Source: Poa pratensis
Lineage: Eukaryota; Streptophyta; Magnoliopsida; Poales; Poaceae
NCBI GenBank assembly: GCA_947311845.1
Contig: CAMZMU010000049.1
Span: 4,961,592-5,025,591 of the forward strand
Reading direction: 5' to 3'
DNA length: 64,000 nucleotides
The position numbers were made by a program, and so were the translations under genes. Below are positions 1 through 12,949 of this stretch, one piece after another. The notes under the pieces were generated by a model. The model saw nothing but the letters and a program-made list of their open reading frames with translations, did not search any database and was not told where the DNA came from. Each line of letters begins with the position of its first letter. Within the stretch, counting starts at the first letter, position 1.

Positions 1-2840
1 CATGGGCCACGGTTGGTAGCATCTCCAGCGACGGCTCGCAGTAGCGCCGTCGGTGGTCTCTGGTAGCACCACGCCTCTGCCATGGTAGCAAGACCGTTGA
101 GCCATGGGAGCACCACGCCTCCGCCATGGGAGCATCATGCCTCCACGCTGGCAGCACAGTGGGCCACAGTTGGTAGCATCTCCGGCGACGGCTCGCAGTA
201 GCGCCGCCGGCCGCTGGCAGCACCGCCGCGACGCCGCATCCCTCTTGCTTCAGCGCCGCCTCACTCTTGATAGGAGCCGGCTTGTCGCCGAGACACCGAC
301 ATGCAGCGAGGGGATTCGAGCGGTAGCGGCGCCTTTTGCAACAACGGCGGATGTGTGGCGGCGTGGGGTGCCGTGGTGTGCTCTGTGTGAGACATGAGAG
401 AAGGAGACGAGGAGGAAGGGGAACAGAGAAGAAAACGAGTGGAGGAGGAAAGCTGGGCAAAGGGATAAGGCGGGGTGGGGTCCAGTACGCATATTCTCTC
501 GCTTGGTTTGGTGACACGCGTCGCGTGGCCAGGGCGGAGGTCGCGAGACGCGAATCCTCCGGATGGACAGAAGCGTTTTCCTTTTTTTTTTTCCTTTCCT
601 CACCCGGTCACCCCCACCTAGCTCACCACAGCCACACGCACGCACCTAACCCTATCCCCGTCTCCTCTCGTCTCTCTTCCTCAGCACCCCGACCCCGACG
701 CCGTCGAGCACGCTCCATCGACGCCCCGCCACCACGCGTGTCCGCCTCCGCTCGACCCCCTTGCGTTCGAGCTGGCCGCCGCCCCTGTCCGCCTCTCCTC
801 GCTCCGGCGCCGCCACCACCGCCGCTCCCGAGCTCGGCCATGGTCGTCCACGGCCGTCTCCTTCCATGGACCGCTGGCTGGAGGAGGTGGAGGCAGCGTC
901 CTTCACAGCCGCCATGTTCCTGGCGCCGATGGCCGCGAGATCCGGCGGCAACCTCGTTCCCCGACGTCCTCCTCTGCCGCCGGAGCAGGATTTCCTCAAA
1001 TTCCTGCCGTTGTGGACGACCTCGAGCACGAACGCCTCCACCAACAACCCCGCGGTGAGCCTCTGGTCCAGTTCCCGTCGTCTCCCGGTCGAATTCGTGC
1101 CGTAGCCAACACATGTCTCTGTTCCTTTTCTGTCTGCCGTAGTTACGAGCTGAAGCTCCTGCCTTTGGATTGGGTCCATGCCGTTCTCTCCCTTGATGTT
1201 GAGCTGCCGAAACTATGGATTCTTGCATTTACTGAGTTACTTATACTGCTAGAAACTAGAAATAATTTCAATCACTAGTTGAATTAGTGCTCAGAGAAGA
1301 TTGAATGTCAATATTTGCTTAGTTTCTTATCTTGATCCTGGGCATAACTTTCTGCAATTCGAGTACTGTATTTTAGTATCTCCATGCCACTAATATGAGA
1401 GATAATATTGCATGCCAATTTTTATCTCTTAAGAGGCACAAATTACTAAGTCTGAGTCACCTAGTGGATCAGTTAAATAGAGCACACCATCTGACATCTG
1501 TATCTTTAATTTTTCGCAATATTTTTGTTACAAATTTTTGCAGCAACGCGTGTGCTATCGTCTAGTCATCTTAAAAATGTTGACCATGCACTGTATATAT
1601 AATACTACTGCAGCCTATTGATTAATGTGTTTGTAAACAAAAACAGTACTAGATAATAAAGGAAATCATGTGGTGTGTATAGTTAATTGCACAGGTCTCT
1701 ATGGGATAATTCATAGCTCAATTCATTTTTCAGCACTAGTAATTTTGGTTCAGTTATGTGTGGGGTTTAGTTTGATGTCTGTCGTATGTTGTTGTGGTAT
1801 GTTTCCAGTGACAATACCTTCTGTTCGTGAGTTTGTAATCTCCAAAGTGGTAGCAAATTTCTGGTTTATTGCTTGTGTACTTAAGCCTAGAAGTACATAC
1901 ATACTACATTTTGTAAGCACACATATGCTGCTGTTTGCAATCATGGTCAGAGGTGCAAAAAGACTTGGTTTTGCATCCTCTTCTCTTGTAAATAATTATC
2001 AGATTCAGAGTTTCCCATGACAGCTAGTACAGGTTCCGTAGAAATTTCTGGTTAACTACACACACTTTCTCATGAGCACTTGTCCGTGTCAAATACTAGC
2101 TGGTAGTACCATATTCTTTAGTGGTGTTTAAGTAGGTTGGTGTTAGCTGATTTAGAGCTGCTGTACACTTAGCTGGTGTTAGCTGAATCTAGTTGCAGTG
2201 TTCGTATTTCCTGTGTAGTAAGGACACTACTTAGGGTCTAATATAAGAGCTGCCTTCCTATGTTTTTGATCTTGACCAGTACCAGCGTAGTACTAAACAG
2301 TACTTGTTTAGGATATTGGCGTACAACCATCTTGATCAGTTGTTGTACAGGTATGCCCCAGTAGTTCTACCCAGTTCTGCACTACTTCATTTTTTTACAT
2401 GAATAGTCTGTTTGTGTGATGCAACTTGTTACACATTTCCCTCATCGATCTTTACCAGGACTAGAATGAACTCTATGTTAACCTTTAGTGAAATCTGAAG
2501 CATTTCGATCGTGGCTTAGATCATGTCCTGTAGCTGATCATCTAGTATCTAATTATCTGACATCGACACATGGGGTTGCTGCGACGACAATGTCATCGCG
2601 GTGCTGCGGCGGCGACGACGACAACACGGGGCGGCAGCGACGACGACAACACGGGGCGGCAGCGACGACGATACGAGATGACCTCGACATAAAGGTTGTG
2701 GCCCTCACGTGCTGTATGTATAATAGATGGATGAAATGGATGTATGTTGGATGTATGGATGTTGAATCATGTGTAAGCATTTGGTTGGATTGGCTGTAGG
2801 AATAAAATTATATTGAATATGTTTTTTTAATTCAGAATTT
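1..2840. other. Interior of a CACTA element or adjacent DNA, no recognisable transposase
   Basis: The only firm element boundary is the CACTA terminus at 3076; no matching left end is visible, so this stretch is probably element interior. A GC-rich block at about 580-1070 has a gene-like look: a pyrimidine-rich leader, then an open frame from an ATG at 867 (first residues MDRWLEEVEAA) that runs to a possible donor GTGAGC near 1054. I recognise no family and it could be a captured exon. Positions 6-54 are repeated at 162-210 with few changes. From about 1250 to 2480 the DNA is AT-rich and non-coding. Confidence 0.35.
2612..2672. repeat. 25-bp minisatellite, about 2.5 copies
   Basis: Units starting at 2612, 2637 and 2662 share the core GCGACGACGACAACACGG followed by GGCGGCA. 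It lies inside the presumed CACTA interior. Confidence 0.8.
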
Positions 2841-3076
2841 GTTACCAGTAGCGTGGCCAGCAAACTGCACGCTACCGTAAAATTTTTTTTTAAATCCAAA
2901 AAATTGTTCTAGCAGCGTGCGGGCACAACCGCACGCTACTACTACTACTCGTCTTACTAGTGGCGTGCGGGCTAAAAGGCACGATACTAGTAAATTTACT
3001 GATTATTGTACCGTGCGCTCGCATGCTACTAGTAGCTGTTTTGCGCACGCTACTAGTAGGTTTTTCCCTATTAGTG
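2840..3076. mobile_element. CACTA (DTC) transposon terminus with subterminal repeats
   Basis: Read on the minus strand the end at 3076 opens CACTAATAGGGAAAAACC, a typical Triticeae CACTA terminal inverted repeat. Inside it, at least five variants of CTAGTAGCGTGCG occur in both orientations (about 2847-2880, 2911-2935, 2956-2990, 3008-3030, 3042-3056). This dense array is typical of the subterminal transposase-binding regions of the superfamily. The 3 bp after the end (CAA, 3077-3079) would be one target duplication; the partner end is not in the window. Confidence 0.8.
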
Positions 3077-3660
3077 CAACCTGTGGCCGCCCCCTAACCT
3101 ATAAAGGGAGGACCAAGGTCACCAAGGAGGAGGACAGACGAGAACTAGTCTAGAACCAGAGCAAGATAAGGTAACTAGGGTTGCAAGCTGAAGCGAGAGG
3201 TGATCTCCTCCGGATCAGGATCTGCTCATTTTCAACCTCCAGCCAACACCCTCCCCGGGTTTGTTACCCGGAGAACACCTTGTAGCTTCACCATGATGAA
3301 CACATCAATCCTGACATGCAAAAGTAGGGCTTTTAGTATCCGGGCGGCCTGAACCTGGGTAAAACACATGTGTCTTTGTCGTGCTTGTAATCTCTGCTTG
3401 AACTTCCTCCCGGGAAACGAAGGTGATAAGCCTCCTCTGTGCCTCATACCGAACCAACTAAAGGGGTATACTCTACTCCCGGTGTCCATGCATCGAGACA
3501 CGACACATACCCTCGAGATTACACCAGTGAAACACCCACTACAAGATTCAGCCGCGCATCTTGAGACGTTGTCGATCATGGCACTTCTATTCACGATGAG
3601 TCCACAAAGGCATGCAAATGGGTAAGGCCTACAGCATAGGGGTCTTTTGACGCCTTCCCT
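3077..3660 (+). mobile_element. Gypsy-like LTR fragment with TATA box
   Basis: CCTATAAAGGG at about 3098-3108 is followed by a leader containing CTGAACCTGGGTAAAACA near 3349. That phrase also occurs, reversed, in the Tat-like LTR at 59902-60355 of this window. I infer the promoter/R-U5 part of a truncated LTR; neither terminus nor a primer site is preserved. The rest of the stretch has no feature I recognise. Confidence 0.4.
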
Positions 3661-3684
3661 CGATCAAAAAAACAATGCATGGGT

Positions 3685-4504
3685 CCGGATGGCAATGGGT
3701 ACCCGATACCCGCAAACCCGACGGGTACCCGGCTTAAATGAGGAGGGTATGGTTTAAAAAAATACCCATGGGTATAGTTAGCAGGAAAATTCAATACCCA
3801 TCGGGTAAAGCGGGTGCGGGTATGGGGGTGCCAAACCCATACCCGTTTACCCGCATACCCGGCAACCCCACCTGTCAGTGAGGAAAATAAAAGTCAAACT
3901 CGTTTTGCTCCCCAGGTTCCTCATCCTCACGTTTCTTATCCATACGATAACCACGCGCCCACTCTTCCCTCTGGTCATCCCACTCTTCCCTGCCCATGCG
4001 CCCCTACGCCGCCGGCTGTCGGTCGCCCCTGCGCCACCTGCCTCCCTCCGCCCCTGCGGCCCTGCGCCACCTGCCTCCCTCCGCCCCTGCATCGTCGCCC
4101 TGAACGCGTGCGCCGCCGCCCCTGTGCGACCACACGCCTGTGCCGCGCCGCCGCCCTGCCGTGGATTGCGCCGCGCCATGGGGGGCCTTCGCCTGCCGAC
4201 CTACTCGCCCTGGCGCGCCGCTTCTTGTTGGAGCGCATCTACCACGCCACCACATGGGGCTCGAGCTGCACAGGATCCTCGAGCCGCCGCCAAGTCATCC
4301 GTTCTCGTCGCATCACGCTGCCGCCGTACAGATCCCGTCGCTATTCTTCACGATCTCGCGGGTACCCGGCGGGTCTCCCGTACCCGGCGGGTGGCGGGTA
4401 TAGGCAAAATCAGTACCCGGCGGCGGGTATGGGGACGGGGAAAAGGGGCGGGTGCGGGTATGGGGGTGCCATACCCGCACCCGAACCCGGCGGGTGCCAT
4501 CCGG
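3685..4504. mobile_element. 820-bp TIR element with perfect 10-bp TSD
   Basis: The element begins CCGGATGGCA and ends TGCCATCCGG, a 10-bp inverted repeat. It is flanked by identical copies of ATGCATGGGT at 3675-3684 and 4505-4514. Both ends are rich in degenerate GGGTACCCG and CCCGCACCCG motifs (3690-3860 and 4360-4500); the middle is GC-rich and gene-like in composition without a recognised protein. The GGATGGCAA-type start resembles non-autonomous hAT elements, but the 10-bp duplication fits Mutator-like elements better, so the superfamily is open. Confidence 0.7.
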
Positions 4505-4514
4505 ATGCATGGGT

Positions 4515-5327
4515 CCCTGAAAAGGTATCGGTCAGGCTCCAGCCGGTAGTAATAAAGGGATACATCCTTACATTGGTAGCATGCCATCTCGATGGCACCA
4601 TCAACAAAGCGACTCATGACGCCAACCCCTTATGGCAAGAAGATTGGTTGTGATATGATCTTGCAGTGAAAAGCAAGGCAAGTGAAATTATTTCATGTTT
4701 ACTGTACTGACACACCAAATGTTTACATTCTCGAATGTCAGTGGGATGCATAGATTTGCGTGATGTACCCAGGCTGGGAGAATACTCTCATCTTTTTTTT
4801 TTATGCCTCTGGATTGGTACAGCTGTAATATTTGAACTTAACACACCAACACACACCACACGCACGCACACAACACCACACACACCCTAGTGTGCAAGCT
4901 AAGAACTACAGATCTATACAAACCCCACGCGTTTTTTTTTTGCCACTGCCTCAACCTGCCATCCGCGCTACGCGCGGTCCTCAGAATACTCTCATCTCTC
5001 CGTCCACAAGCGTATGATTCAGCCGGGTTGTGGAGGAATGAGGTGTTCACATAGCCAATTGTAGTCCATGGGCCAGTGTTCATTTTGAAGCTATTTTGGA
5101 TCGTTATGCTCGCATGACTCTGGCAGACTGCAGAGTCCCACTAGTCAGTTGTCGTACCAGAAAAGTGTCATCATGTCGTCACACGGGGTTATTATAGTTG
5201 GAGGAATTTTCTCCCAAAATTAATCCTTTATGTAAAGAATAGGACATAACACTCACTCCTGCATCTAAATCACAAAAGCATTATGAATAATTGAATATGC
5301 ATCTTACTAACGGCAAAATATGTGGTA
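4515..5327. other. Intergenic, AC-rich stretch, no gene seen
   Basis: Contains an irregular CA-rich microsatellite at about 4839-4888. The phrase AGAATACTCTCATCT occurs twice (about 4779 and 4983). No ORF resembles a known protein. Confidence 0.5.
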
Positions 5328-5335
5328 GGTATAAT

Positions 5336-5515
5336 CATGGAAAACATAGCGCGCTATAGCGCCGGTGATAGCACGATATAGCGTTTTGAGACTTATCTCG
5401 CTAAATAAATCAGTGTAAAATGTCACGCTAATAGCACGATATAGCGTGATATAGCACGTCGATAGCGTATTTTAAGGCCGGCGCTATTTTGCTATAGCGC
5501 GCTAGTTTTTCCTTG
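5336..5515. mobile_element. hAT-type MITE, 180 bp
   Basis: The 8-bp duplication GGTATAAT at 5328-5335 and 5516-5523 brackets an element starting CATGGAAAAC and ending GTTTTTCCTTG. Its terminal repeats run on into TAGCGCGCTATAGC, itself a near-palindrome repeated in variants through the element. An 8-bp target duplication with CA..TG ends is the hAT signature. Confidence 0.75.
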
Positions 5516-6074
5516 GGTATAATTGGATCTCCAAATTTAGTAGACGTTTTAATTTCCTGAGAATAACTTGTTATTACTGCTACTGTCTTCTTTGGATAAA
5601 TCGCTGTTTCTTATTTAAAATAGATCTTATAAACCTAGTATAGGTGGGCATTCTAATAGAATCCACTAAGGGAATTTGTAAACAAAGAATTTTTAGAGCT
5701 TCCGCAAATGAAGCATATAGCTCATCATGTTGGGTCGTGCCAGGTGCAGCGATTGCACACGAAAAAATCCCAGCGTGGCCACACCTAGATCCAACACTGG
5801 AGGTAGGCTACGGAGATTACAACTCGACCCACCTTTGTGAACCTCGGCTGTCTCAGCCCCGCCGTCTTGCTCTGGTGTCTTGACCGAGCACCGGTCTTAC
5901 GGCGCCTACGCAGGTGTGGTACACACATATAAGGTGGAGCACAAGGTAGCAAGTTGCTAGAGTTGGTCACCAAATCTAGAACAATGGATGTGCCACCACA
6001 AATGTGGCTGGGGTTCCACAAAATGTTTACTCTAGCCATCTCGGTGCTTCTACAACGACATGCCATATAATGTA

Positions 6075-6329
6075 CTCCCTCCATTCCAAAATATAAGGCG
6101 CGCTATTTTGTGTTGGTCTTCGGTGCTTAACTTTGACTGTTAGTATATAATAAATTATGTGGATGTAGAATGTATAAAATTGTATCGTTGGATTTGTCTT
6201 GTAAAATTCTTTCATTTCATATATTTTTATAATAATGTTTTGGCCATATTATAAGTATAAATCATGGTCAAAGTTTGATGTCGTTAACTAACGAAATTAA
6301 AGGGCGCCTTGTATTTTGGATGGAGGGAG
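6075..6329. mobile_element. Stowaway (Tc1/Mariner) MITE
   Basis: The ends CTCCCTCCATTCCAAAATAT and ATTTTGGATGGAGGGAG are inverted repeats flanked by TA at 6073-6074 and 6330-6331. Size (255 bp) and TA duplication are standard for Stowaway. Confidence 0.93.
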
Positions 6330-7547
6330 TAGTATTTATCAATCAAAAAGCCAACATATTAAAGCTCACAGTGCTAGAAATTGTAACCATGATGTGAAAC
6401 TGAAGACAATATTCATCAAAATATGGGCTTTGGACATGATAGTGTGACACCCCTCCCTGGCACATATCACCAGAGAGGCAGTCGTCCCGTGCGCCATCCC
6501 AAGATAACTGGCCGCACGTCACAACAGTGTAACGTAATGGAAATCATTACACAATCAGGCACAAAGTGCTACAAAAGGGTTTACAAGGCCACCAAGGAAT
6601 GACGAAGTATCAATCCCAGTATGGCATGATACAGAGTTTTAACTGGCAGCAGAAGACATATGAGAGGCTACGGCTTGGAGCGGCTCCACTCCACAGGTTC
6701 TGGCTGGGCTACTGATCCTAGCACGCTCTTGCTTCAAATCCTTACTAAGGTGGAAGATGAATCCTCGACAAAACCTGGCCACAATCACAAGGCCCGTGAG
6801 TACATTAATATGCACTCAGCAAGAATCGCCACTCACCACAAACAATCCAACAATCATGCAACAAGATATACATTGGAAATAAAATCCTACAACATGGCAA
6901 GAGTCTACTCAAGATAGACCAATGTGATAACATAAAGGTAGCATGGTATTACAAGCAAAACATGGCATAAGCAATCAACAAGAGTATCACCAGTACAGAG
7001 TCCAAGCCAGGTGGGGTTGGATCGTATACCGACAATCAAACAAAGAGGTTACCTGTGACGAGTAGACGAGTGTATCAGTGGATACCAAATCTTATAATTA
7101 CTCCTGTCAACACAATCAGGCTTCCAAGCCTCTAGCCAACTCTGGCTATCAATCCAGCCAACTCTGGCTATCTCCCGGGGCATGCACGGTTGATGTTGGC
7201 TCTGGCCTAACTATAGGCTCCCAACGCATCACACCGCCATCCCATTCACCTCACAAGTAACATTCCCTGCATCATCTTATTGTTCATTTAGTGAAATCAG
7301 GTTGTTCATCTTTCTTTCGAACAAGCCTTAGGTTTAACCTCCTGACACGACAAAGACACACAGTGTGACCGACACTGAACTGTTGTTCCATAACCTTGGA
7401 ACGAGGCTAGACATCCAGATTTGACACTCTCGAGAGGTTGCAGATACCACCCACCTAAGTGCACCACACTAAGCCGGTACTTTAGGACATCATCCTTAAG
7501 GCGAACTCAGCAAGATACACTCACCTGACCGTTCACGCTACCAAGAC

Positions 7548-10500
7548 TGTAACATCCCAAATTTATAAACCAAGAAAAACTTAGTTTTACCAGACCCCAA
7601 AATTCAGAACCAACAAAAACTTTTTGAAATGTCTTGCTGACGATTGTGTTTTCCTTCCTATTGCTATGTTTGAACTGGTGTGACTTGTTGATTGAGTTGT
7701 TTGACTAGAAAATCCAAGACCCAACCAATATAAAAATATGCTAAACTTGGTGATCATGTCATGACAAGAACAAGATATTCCATATATCTCCTCCACTCTT
7801 TTTTGACCAACTTATCCTCAAATGATGCTTTGTTTAGCAACAACCAAAATACCCAATCCTTGAAGGAATAAAAGTATTCTCCAAAATTATATGTTTCCAA
7901 AAATATGGAGATATATATACTACCTCCAACCTTGTTATTCCCCTTGTATTGGTAGCCCTATTTTAAACTCATACTTTTTGGAAAACAATAAAGGTGGGAA
8001 GTGTGTTGCCCATATATTTTAGCAACCCTTTTGAAAAATATCAAATTATGAAATTGAGTTTTTCCCACCTTACTCCTGTCAGGATGACACTGGATCACCA
8101 CCCCACCACTTGTTGGAGTGATTAAAAACTTGGTTGAAAAATTTATAAATGATTGTCTAGTGCTGGTTGTTATTTCCTGCCAACTTGATTGCTTGTGTGG
8201 TTAATTATTCAAATGTGCTTGAAAACTTTAGAGCACCCCTGACAACAATTTGGGAGGGGACTTGTTTATTCACACACTCCCAATAAAAACACTAACTAAA
8301 AGAAAAAGGTCTCACTTAAATTTCCCACCCTATCTACATCCCTATTTTGCTATAACCATTATTTTATAAAATCCTGGAATGGGATGCAATAATAACCATC
8401 TCATTATCATATTACCCTTTCCTCAAAATATCTAATTACAAAAATATTTTTCAATGTGTCAAATTCCAAGATCCCTTCTTTAATCTTTAAGGGTTATTAG
8501 GAATACGACACAAAAATATTTCAAAGAAATTATTTCTTTTCAAACAAAACTTCAGTGGAGTGACATAAGGATCACCCCCACTTTGCTATTACATCTTTTC
8601 TCTCTCCAAGAATATTTCTTAAAATCCAAGATTAAAATTCTATATCTTTCTTTATTATTCTCAAAACCACAAAATGTGCTATGTTGCACATATCAAATAA
8701 ATTCTACCACCATACCAAAAATCCATGTTTATACATATAAATCAAAGTATGGAAATAAATCAGAGAAATTTGAATTTAAATTTGGTTCATGCTTTTCATC
8801 GAACACATGGTGGGCACTGCCCGTGTTCTTCCTCAAATCTTTGAAACCGAAATCAAATCGATCGATTGGATGTTTCCTTCGTCGATTCCTCACTGCCACA
8901 CTCCCCTCTCACCTCACTGAGCCACCAGAGCAAGGGGAGAGCGAGCAATTTGGTCGAGGGACCCGTGGCCATGCCCGTGCGCACGCCACCGCACTGCCCA
9001 TGCCAGCCGATGGTGGCGTGTCGAGGAGAGCAGCCGCACTGGCCCCTCTCTGCGTCTTCCGTCACCTCACCTCTCTCCACACCCGACAGAACGGAGAGGA
9101 CCGCACCCTGACGCCCAGCCTCGCCGTACCCCCCCCTGCAGCCGTGCGCCGCTCACCGTGCTCTGGCCGCGCGTGGACGCCGACGCCAAACTTCACCCCC
9201 ACGGCACCCCAGCTCGTGTGACCCATCACCGACGCGCTCCTGTCACCCCTCAACATCGCGGACACGCCCACACCACCTCTGGAGCCCTGCAGCGACGCCA
9301 TCGATCCATCGCACTCCGCTGACCCGCCATGGACGCCGTGCGTCCCGAGCTCACCCCCGAGCCACACGCGACCCCTCTCTCCCTCTGAGTCCCAGCAGAG
9401 CAACCCCACTCCGTAACCGCCCAGTACCACCGCCAATGATGTGCTCTCCCACTCTCCAAACCCCTCCTACACCCTGTCCACGGCACGCCGGCGATCGGCA
9501 ATAAAAAGCCACCCCGCACCCGTGCCTCCACACCCCGCCATTACTCTCCCCAGCACCCCCCACTCACTCTCCACCCCTCATTACACCGCTAGGAGGGCGG
9601 TGACGCTCTCTCGAAGCCCCAGCCGCCCCCGAGCTTCCTCGAGTTTCCGCCGGAGCCGAGGTTGAGGTCGAACACGGCCAGGCCGTGACTCGCTTCCCCT
9701 CTCTCCTCTCTGGCCTGCATCTTGCTCTCCATTACCACCGCACCCTCATGCACCCTTTCTTCCTCTGTTTCATGCACAGACGCATCGCTGAGAACCCGCC
9801 GGAGTTGGCGCACGGCCGAGGCAACGGAGGAGGTCGCCGCCGACGCCAGGAGCTTCCCCATCAAGCTCCATTCACCTCCCGAGCTTCCCCACGACCTCCG
9901 CCGTCGAACGCCACCCTCTCCACCGTCCCCAGGCTCCCAGGTACCCCCACTGGCCACCCTCGCCGTCGCCGGAGCCACGGCTCCGTCGTACTCCGGTGGT
10001 CGAGGAAGAATAGATCCTGCGTCGTTGGATTTAGATCCAACGGTAGCTTACCGTTTGGTTAAGTAAGAGACTGACGAGCGGGCCCCGCTCGTCAGACTTT
10101 TAAACATTATCCGTAGCGCACAAATTAAACCTGAGTCACTGACGTGTAGGACCCACCTGTCATGTTCTTCAACATTATCCAGAGGAGATTGATTTTCAAA
10201 TCTATTTCTCTCTGGAAATTCCAGTACTGGACCTAGTTTAGAAATTCAATATCTCGAGTTTTATACATCCAAATAAATCAATTAAATATGTTCTGGAAAG
10301 CTTATGAAATTCTTCAACTCACCAAAGTGGTCTCATCTCATTTAGATAACTAATAAAAGTGTATTAATAAAAAGGCCACAGAAGGTTTATTACACCAAAT
10401 TAATTGTTTCTGGAGCTCTGTTAGTCCAAATAACTTGAAACCAATTTTGTTAGCTTGGTACTGTCATCCTTTAGCTCTCCTAATTTTGGTGGAATTAATT

Positions 10501-12932
10501 AGTCTTTACTAATTAATTAGCATCAGATTAGTTAGAAGAAGGCCTTACTGGACTAAAACAATTATAGAAGCTTAAGGGTAGATCCAATTGAGCTAAAACC
10601 AATTTTGTTAGATCACATTTAGCCAAGGTTAGCTATCCCTAAAAGGGTTTAATTTTGAAAGCAACATAAATTAATTAGTGGCTAAAACTTGACTAATGAG
10701 TTTCTGGATTAAAACAATTGTGTAGGGAGTTTGATCACTCCAAAAGACCTCAATCCAATTGAGATGTCTTCTACACATCAGTAGCTATCCATAGAATGTT
10801 AGTATGAATTTTGTGACCAACATAGATAAATGGTGAATTGTTTGGTATACAACTAGTTGCTGCCTTAGTTTGAAAATAATTAGATAAAGATTAATTCAAT
10901 TAAATTGAAACCACATTGTGTTGCTTGATGTATGCAGTAGCTATTTATAGAATTTGTGATTGTAATGTGATGATGCTTGAGTTAGTATAGTGATTGTTGT
11001 TTTGCTTGTTTAACGTATAGACGATACCGTTGACGGATTTATCGAGGAAGGATGGGATTTTTTTTATTATATTGATCAACAAGGAGAAATCCAGGGACAT
11101 TATGCTGAAACCAGGCAAGCTACTTCACTGAGCTTGCATCTATATACATCTATTTTGATTTACATGTTTTACGTATAAGAAGCATAAGTGATTTACGTGG
11201 TGTTTGCCACTAAAGTCATGATTTTGCAAACCCTTTTACAAAATACAAGTACATTATTGAGACACCCGATATAGAGGTGTTAGTGGTGTGCAGTAAATTC
11301 TAAATGTATTTGTTTCTACTCAAAAACCTCTATGAAAATCCTTGGGTGAGATTTCGATCTACCCAAGTTTTGGTTAAAAGTATTTGGCTATGGAAAGGGG
11401 AAATGATTGTGAAAACCTTCTCAAAAGATTGAGAAGAACTATTTTGCCACCCTAAGTAGAAGTATAAGGTAGTTATTAAAAACTATAGGATGGAAAAACA
11501 ATGTTTATCCAAATCTCCTTTGAAATTACTCGGATGGAAGTGAAATGCCGAAAGGTCGGTACTAAGATGGAGGAGTAAAGAATGGTGTTGTTTTTGGAAA
11601 GGTGCACATTGTGTCCTGGTACTTACATCCCCAGCCGAAAATCTGTGCGACCACATTTACCCACATATGGGCAAGGGCGTAGTCATATAATTTGCTAGTG
11701 TTAGTACTGGATGCCTCAATAACGAGGATAACCTCGTTCCATGAGGGGATGGTCTGAGGACCTACCCCCTGACCTGGGTCCTCTTAAGTGATGTCTACCG
11801 GAAGCCGGTATGAACGTATGGGAAAAAGAGGATTGAAGGGCTCCCTTGGGTCCGCCGGGCAGAACTACGAGTCCTCACACTTAGTTTCTGAGGATTTAAG
11901 TGTCGATGGAAAGTGTCGTAGAGGCAGGGTCCTATACTAGCATGAGCAAAGGACAGGCTATGGCCGGGAACTCAACTTCGCATACCTCTGGTATGGCGGG
12001 ACGTGGCTGACACGATGAGTGACCGGATGGATGTGGGAAAAGCGTGCTACCTCTGCAGAGGGTAAAAACTATTCGAATAGCCGAGTCCTCGGATATGGAC
12101 AGTTGGGAAGAACTGCTAAGACCATGTGCAAGATTTACAAAGTTTGAGACTTGAAAAGAAAATGGAGATGTTTTATGCAACTATACCGTCAGGGTGGTAC
12201 GAGGTTGCTGGGAAATAAGTGACCATGAAGGGGCTAGGATCAGGAAAAGGGGAGTTTTGGGAGAAATGGACAAGACGGTGATTTTCGAGGAAAAAGTTTT
12301 AAAAGAGATTTCTTACCTTTTTAAATAAAAGGTATATTTCCGCGAAAAGACTTTTAAAAGACTTCTTACCTTTTTCAACAAAGATAGTGAGAAAACTACT
12401 TTCCAAAAAGGTTGTTTCCAACCAGTATAGTGAGAAACTACTTTCCAAAATGTTTTGTCTTCAACAAGGTTAAAAATCTACTCTTCCCTTTTCAATAAAG
12501 GCATATAGATGTTTTTGTTTAAAAATAAGGATTTTATGAAAGATTATCAAAACTTAGTGCATGCTCAAGTTGGGGTAGTTTGCGAGTACAATCAAATGTA
12601 CTCATATTGGTTTCGTCCCTGGCTATTGTCTTAGCCAGATTTTAAGAGGAGCAGTTCGAAGAAGAGGAGTTCACTGGCGTCTTTGCGAACTAGGGCGCTT
12701 CCCAGTCAGCTGCCTGTAGGGTTAAGGCGAATGACTTGGGCTCCACGTTGTTTGGTGATTTCCGCTGCAAGAACCTGTTGAAGCTTATGACTTCAATCAC
12801 GTAAGTATATTTATTCGGTATTTAGGGATGTCCTGTGATACCAATTCGAGTTATGTGCAACAACAGACTGATCATGGGATTGTTGCAGGAAACATAACGA
12901 GTATCTCGGATAGCTAATCCGGGGTCCTCACA
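7548..12932 (+). repeat. 5' LTR of the LARD-like element
   Basis: Begins TGTAACATCCC and ends GGGGTCCTCACA. An AT-rich first 1.3 kb is followed by a GC-rich block at about 8880-10060, then AT-rich sequence. An ORF that is 306 codons long in the 3' copy (17433-18353) is cut to 212 codons here (8583-9221) by one extra C in a C run near 9130, so I do not regard it as a gene. Confidence 0.95.
10071..10095. repeat. Perfect 12-bp-arm palindrome in the LTR
   Basis: CTGACGAGCGGG and its exact reverse complement are separated by a single C. The same 25 bp recur unchanged in the 3' LTR at 18920-18944. It sits just downstream of the GC-rich block and could form a stable RNA hairpin. Confidence 0.9.
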
Positions 12933-12936
12933 GACT

Positions 12937-12949
12937 TGGTATCAGAGCC
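12937..12949 (+). other. Primer binding site (initiator Met tRNA type)
   Basis: TGGTATCAGAGCC lies 4 bp after the 5' LTR ends at 12932 and is the classic plant tRNA-Met primer site for minus-strand cDNA synthesis. Confidence 0.95.

Noticed and set aside
3814..4653. 279-codon ORF across the 820-bp TIR element
   Set aside because: It crosses both element ends and target duplications, so it cannot be an old gene.
12937..12949. tRNA gene
   Set aside because: It is only the 13-bp primer site complementary to a tRNA 3' end.
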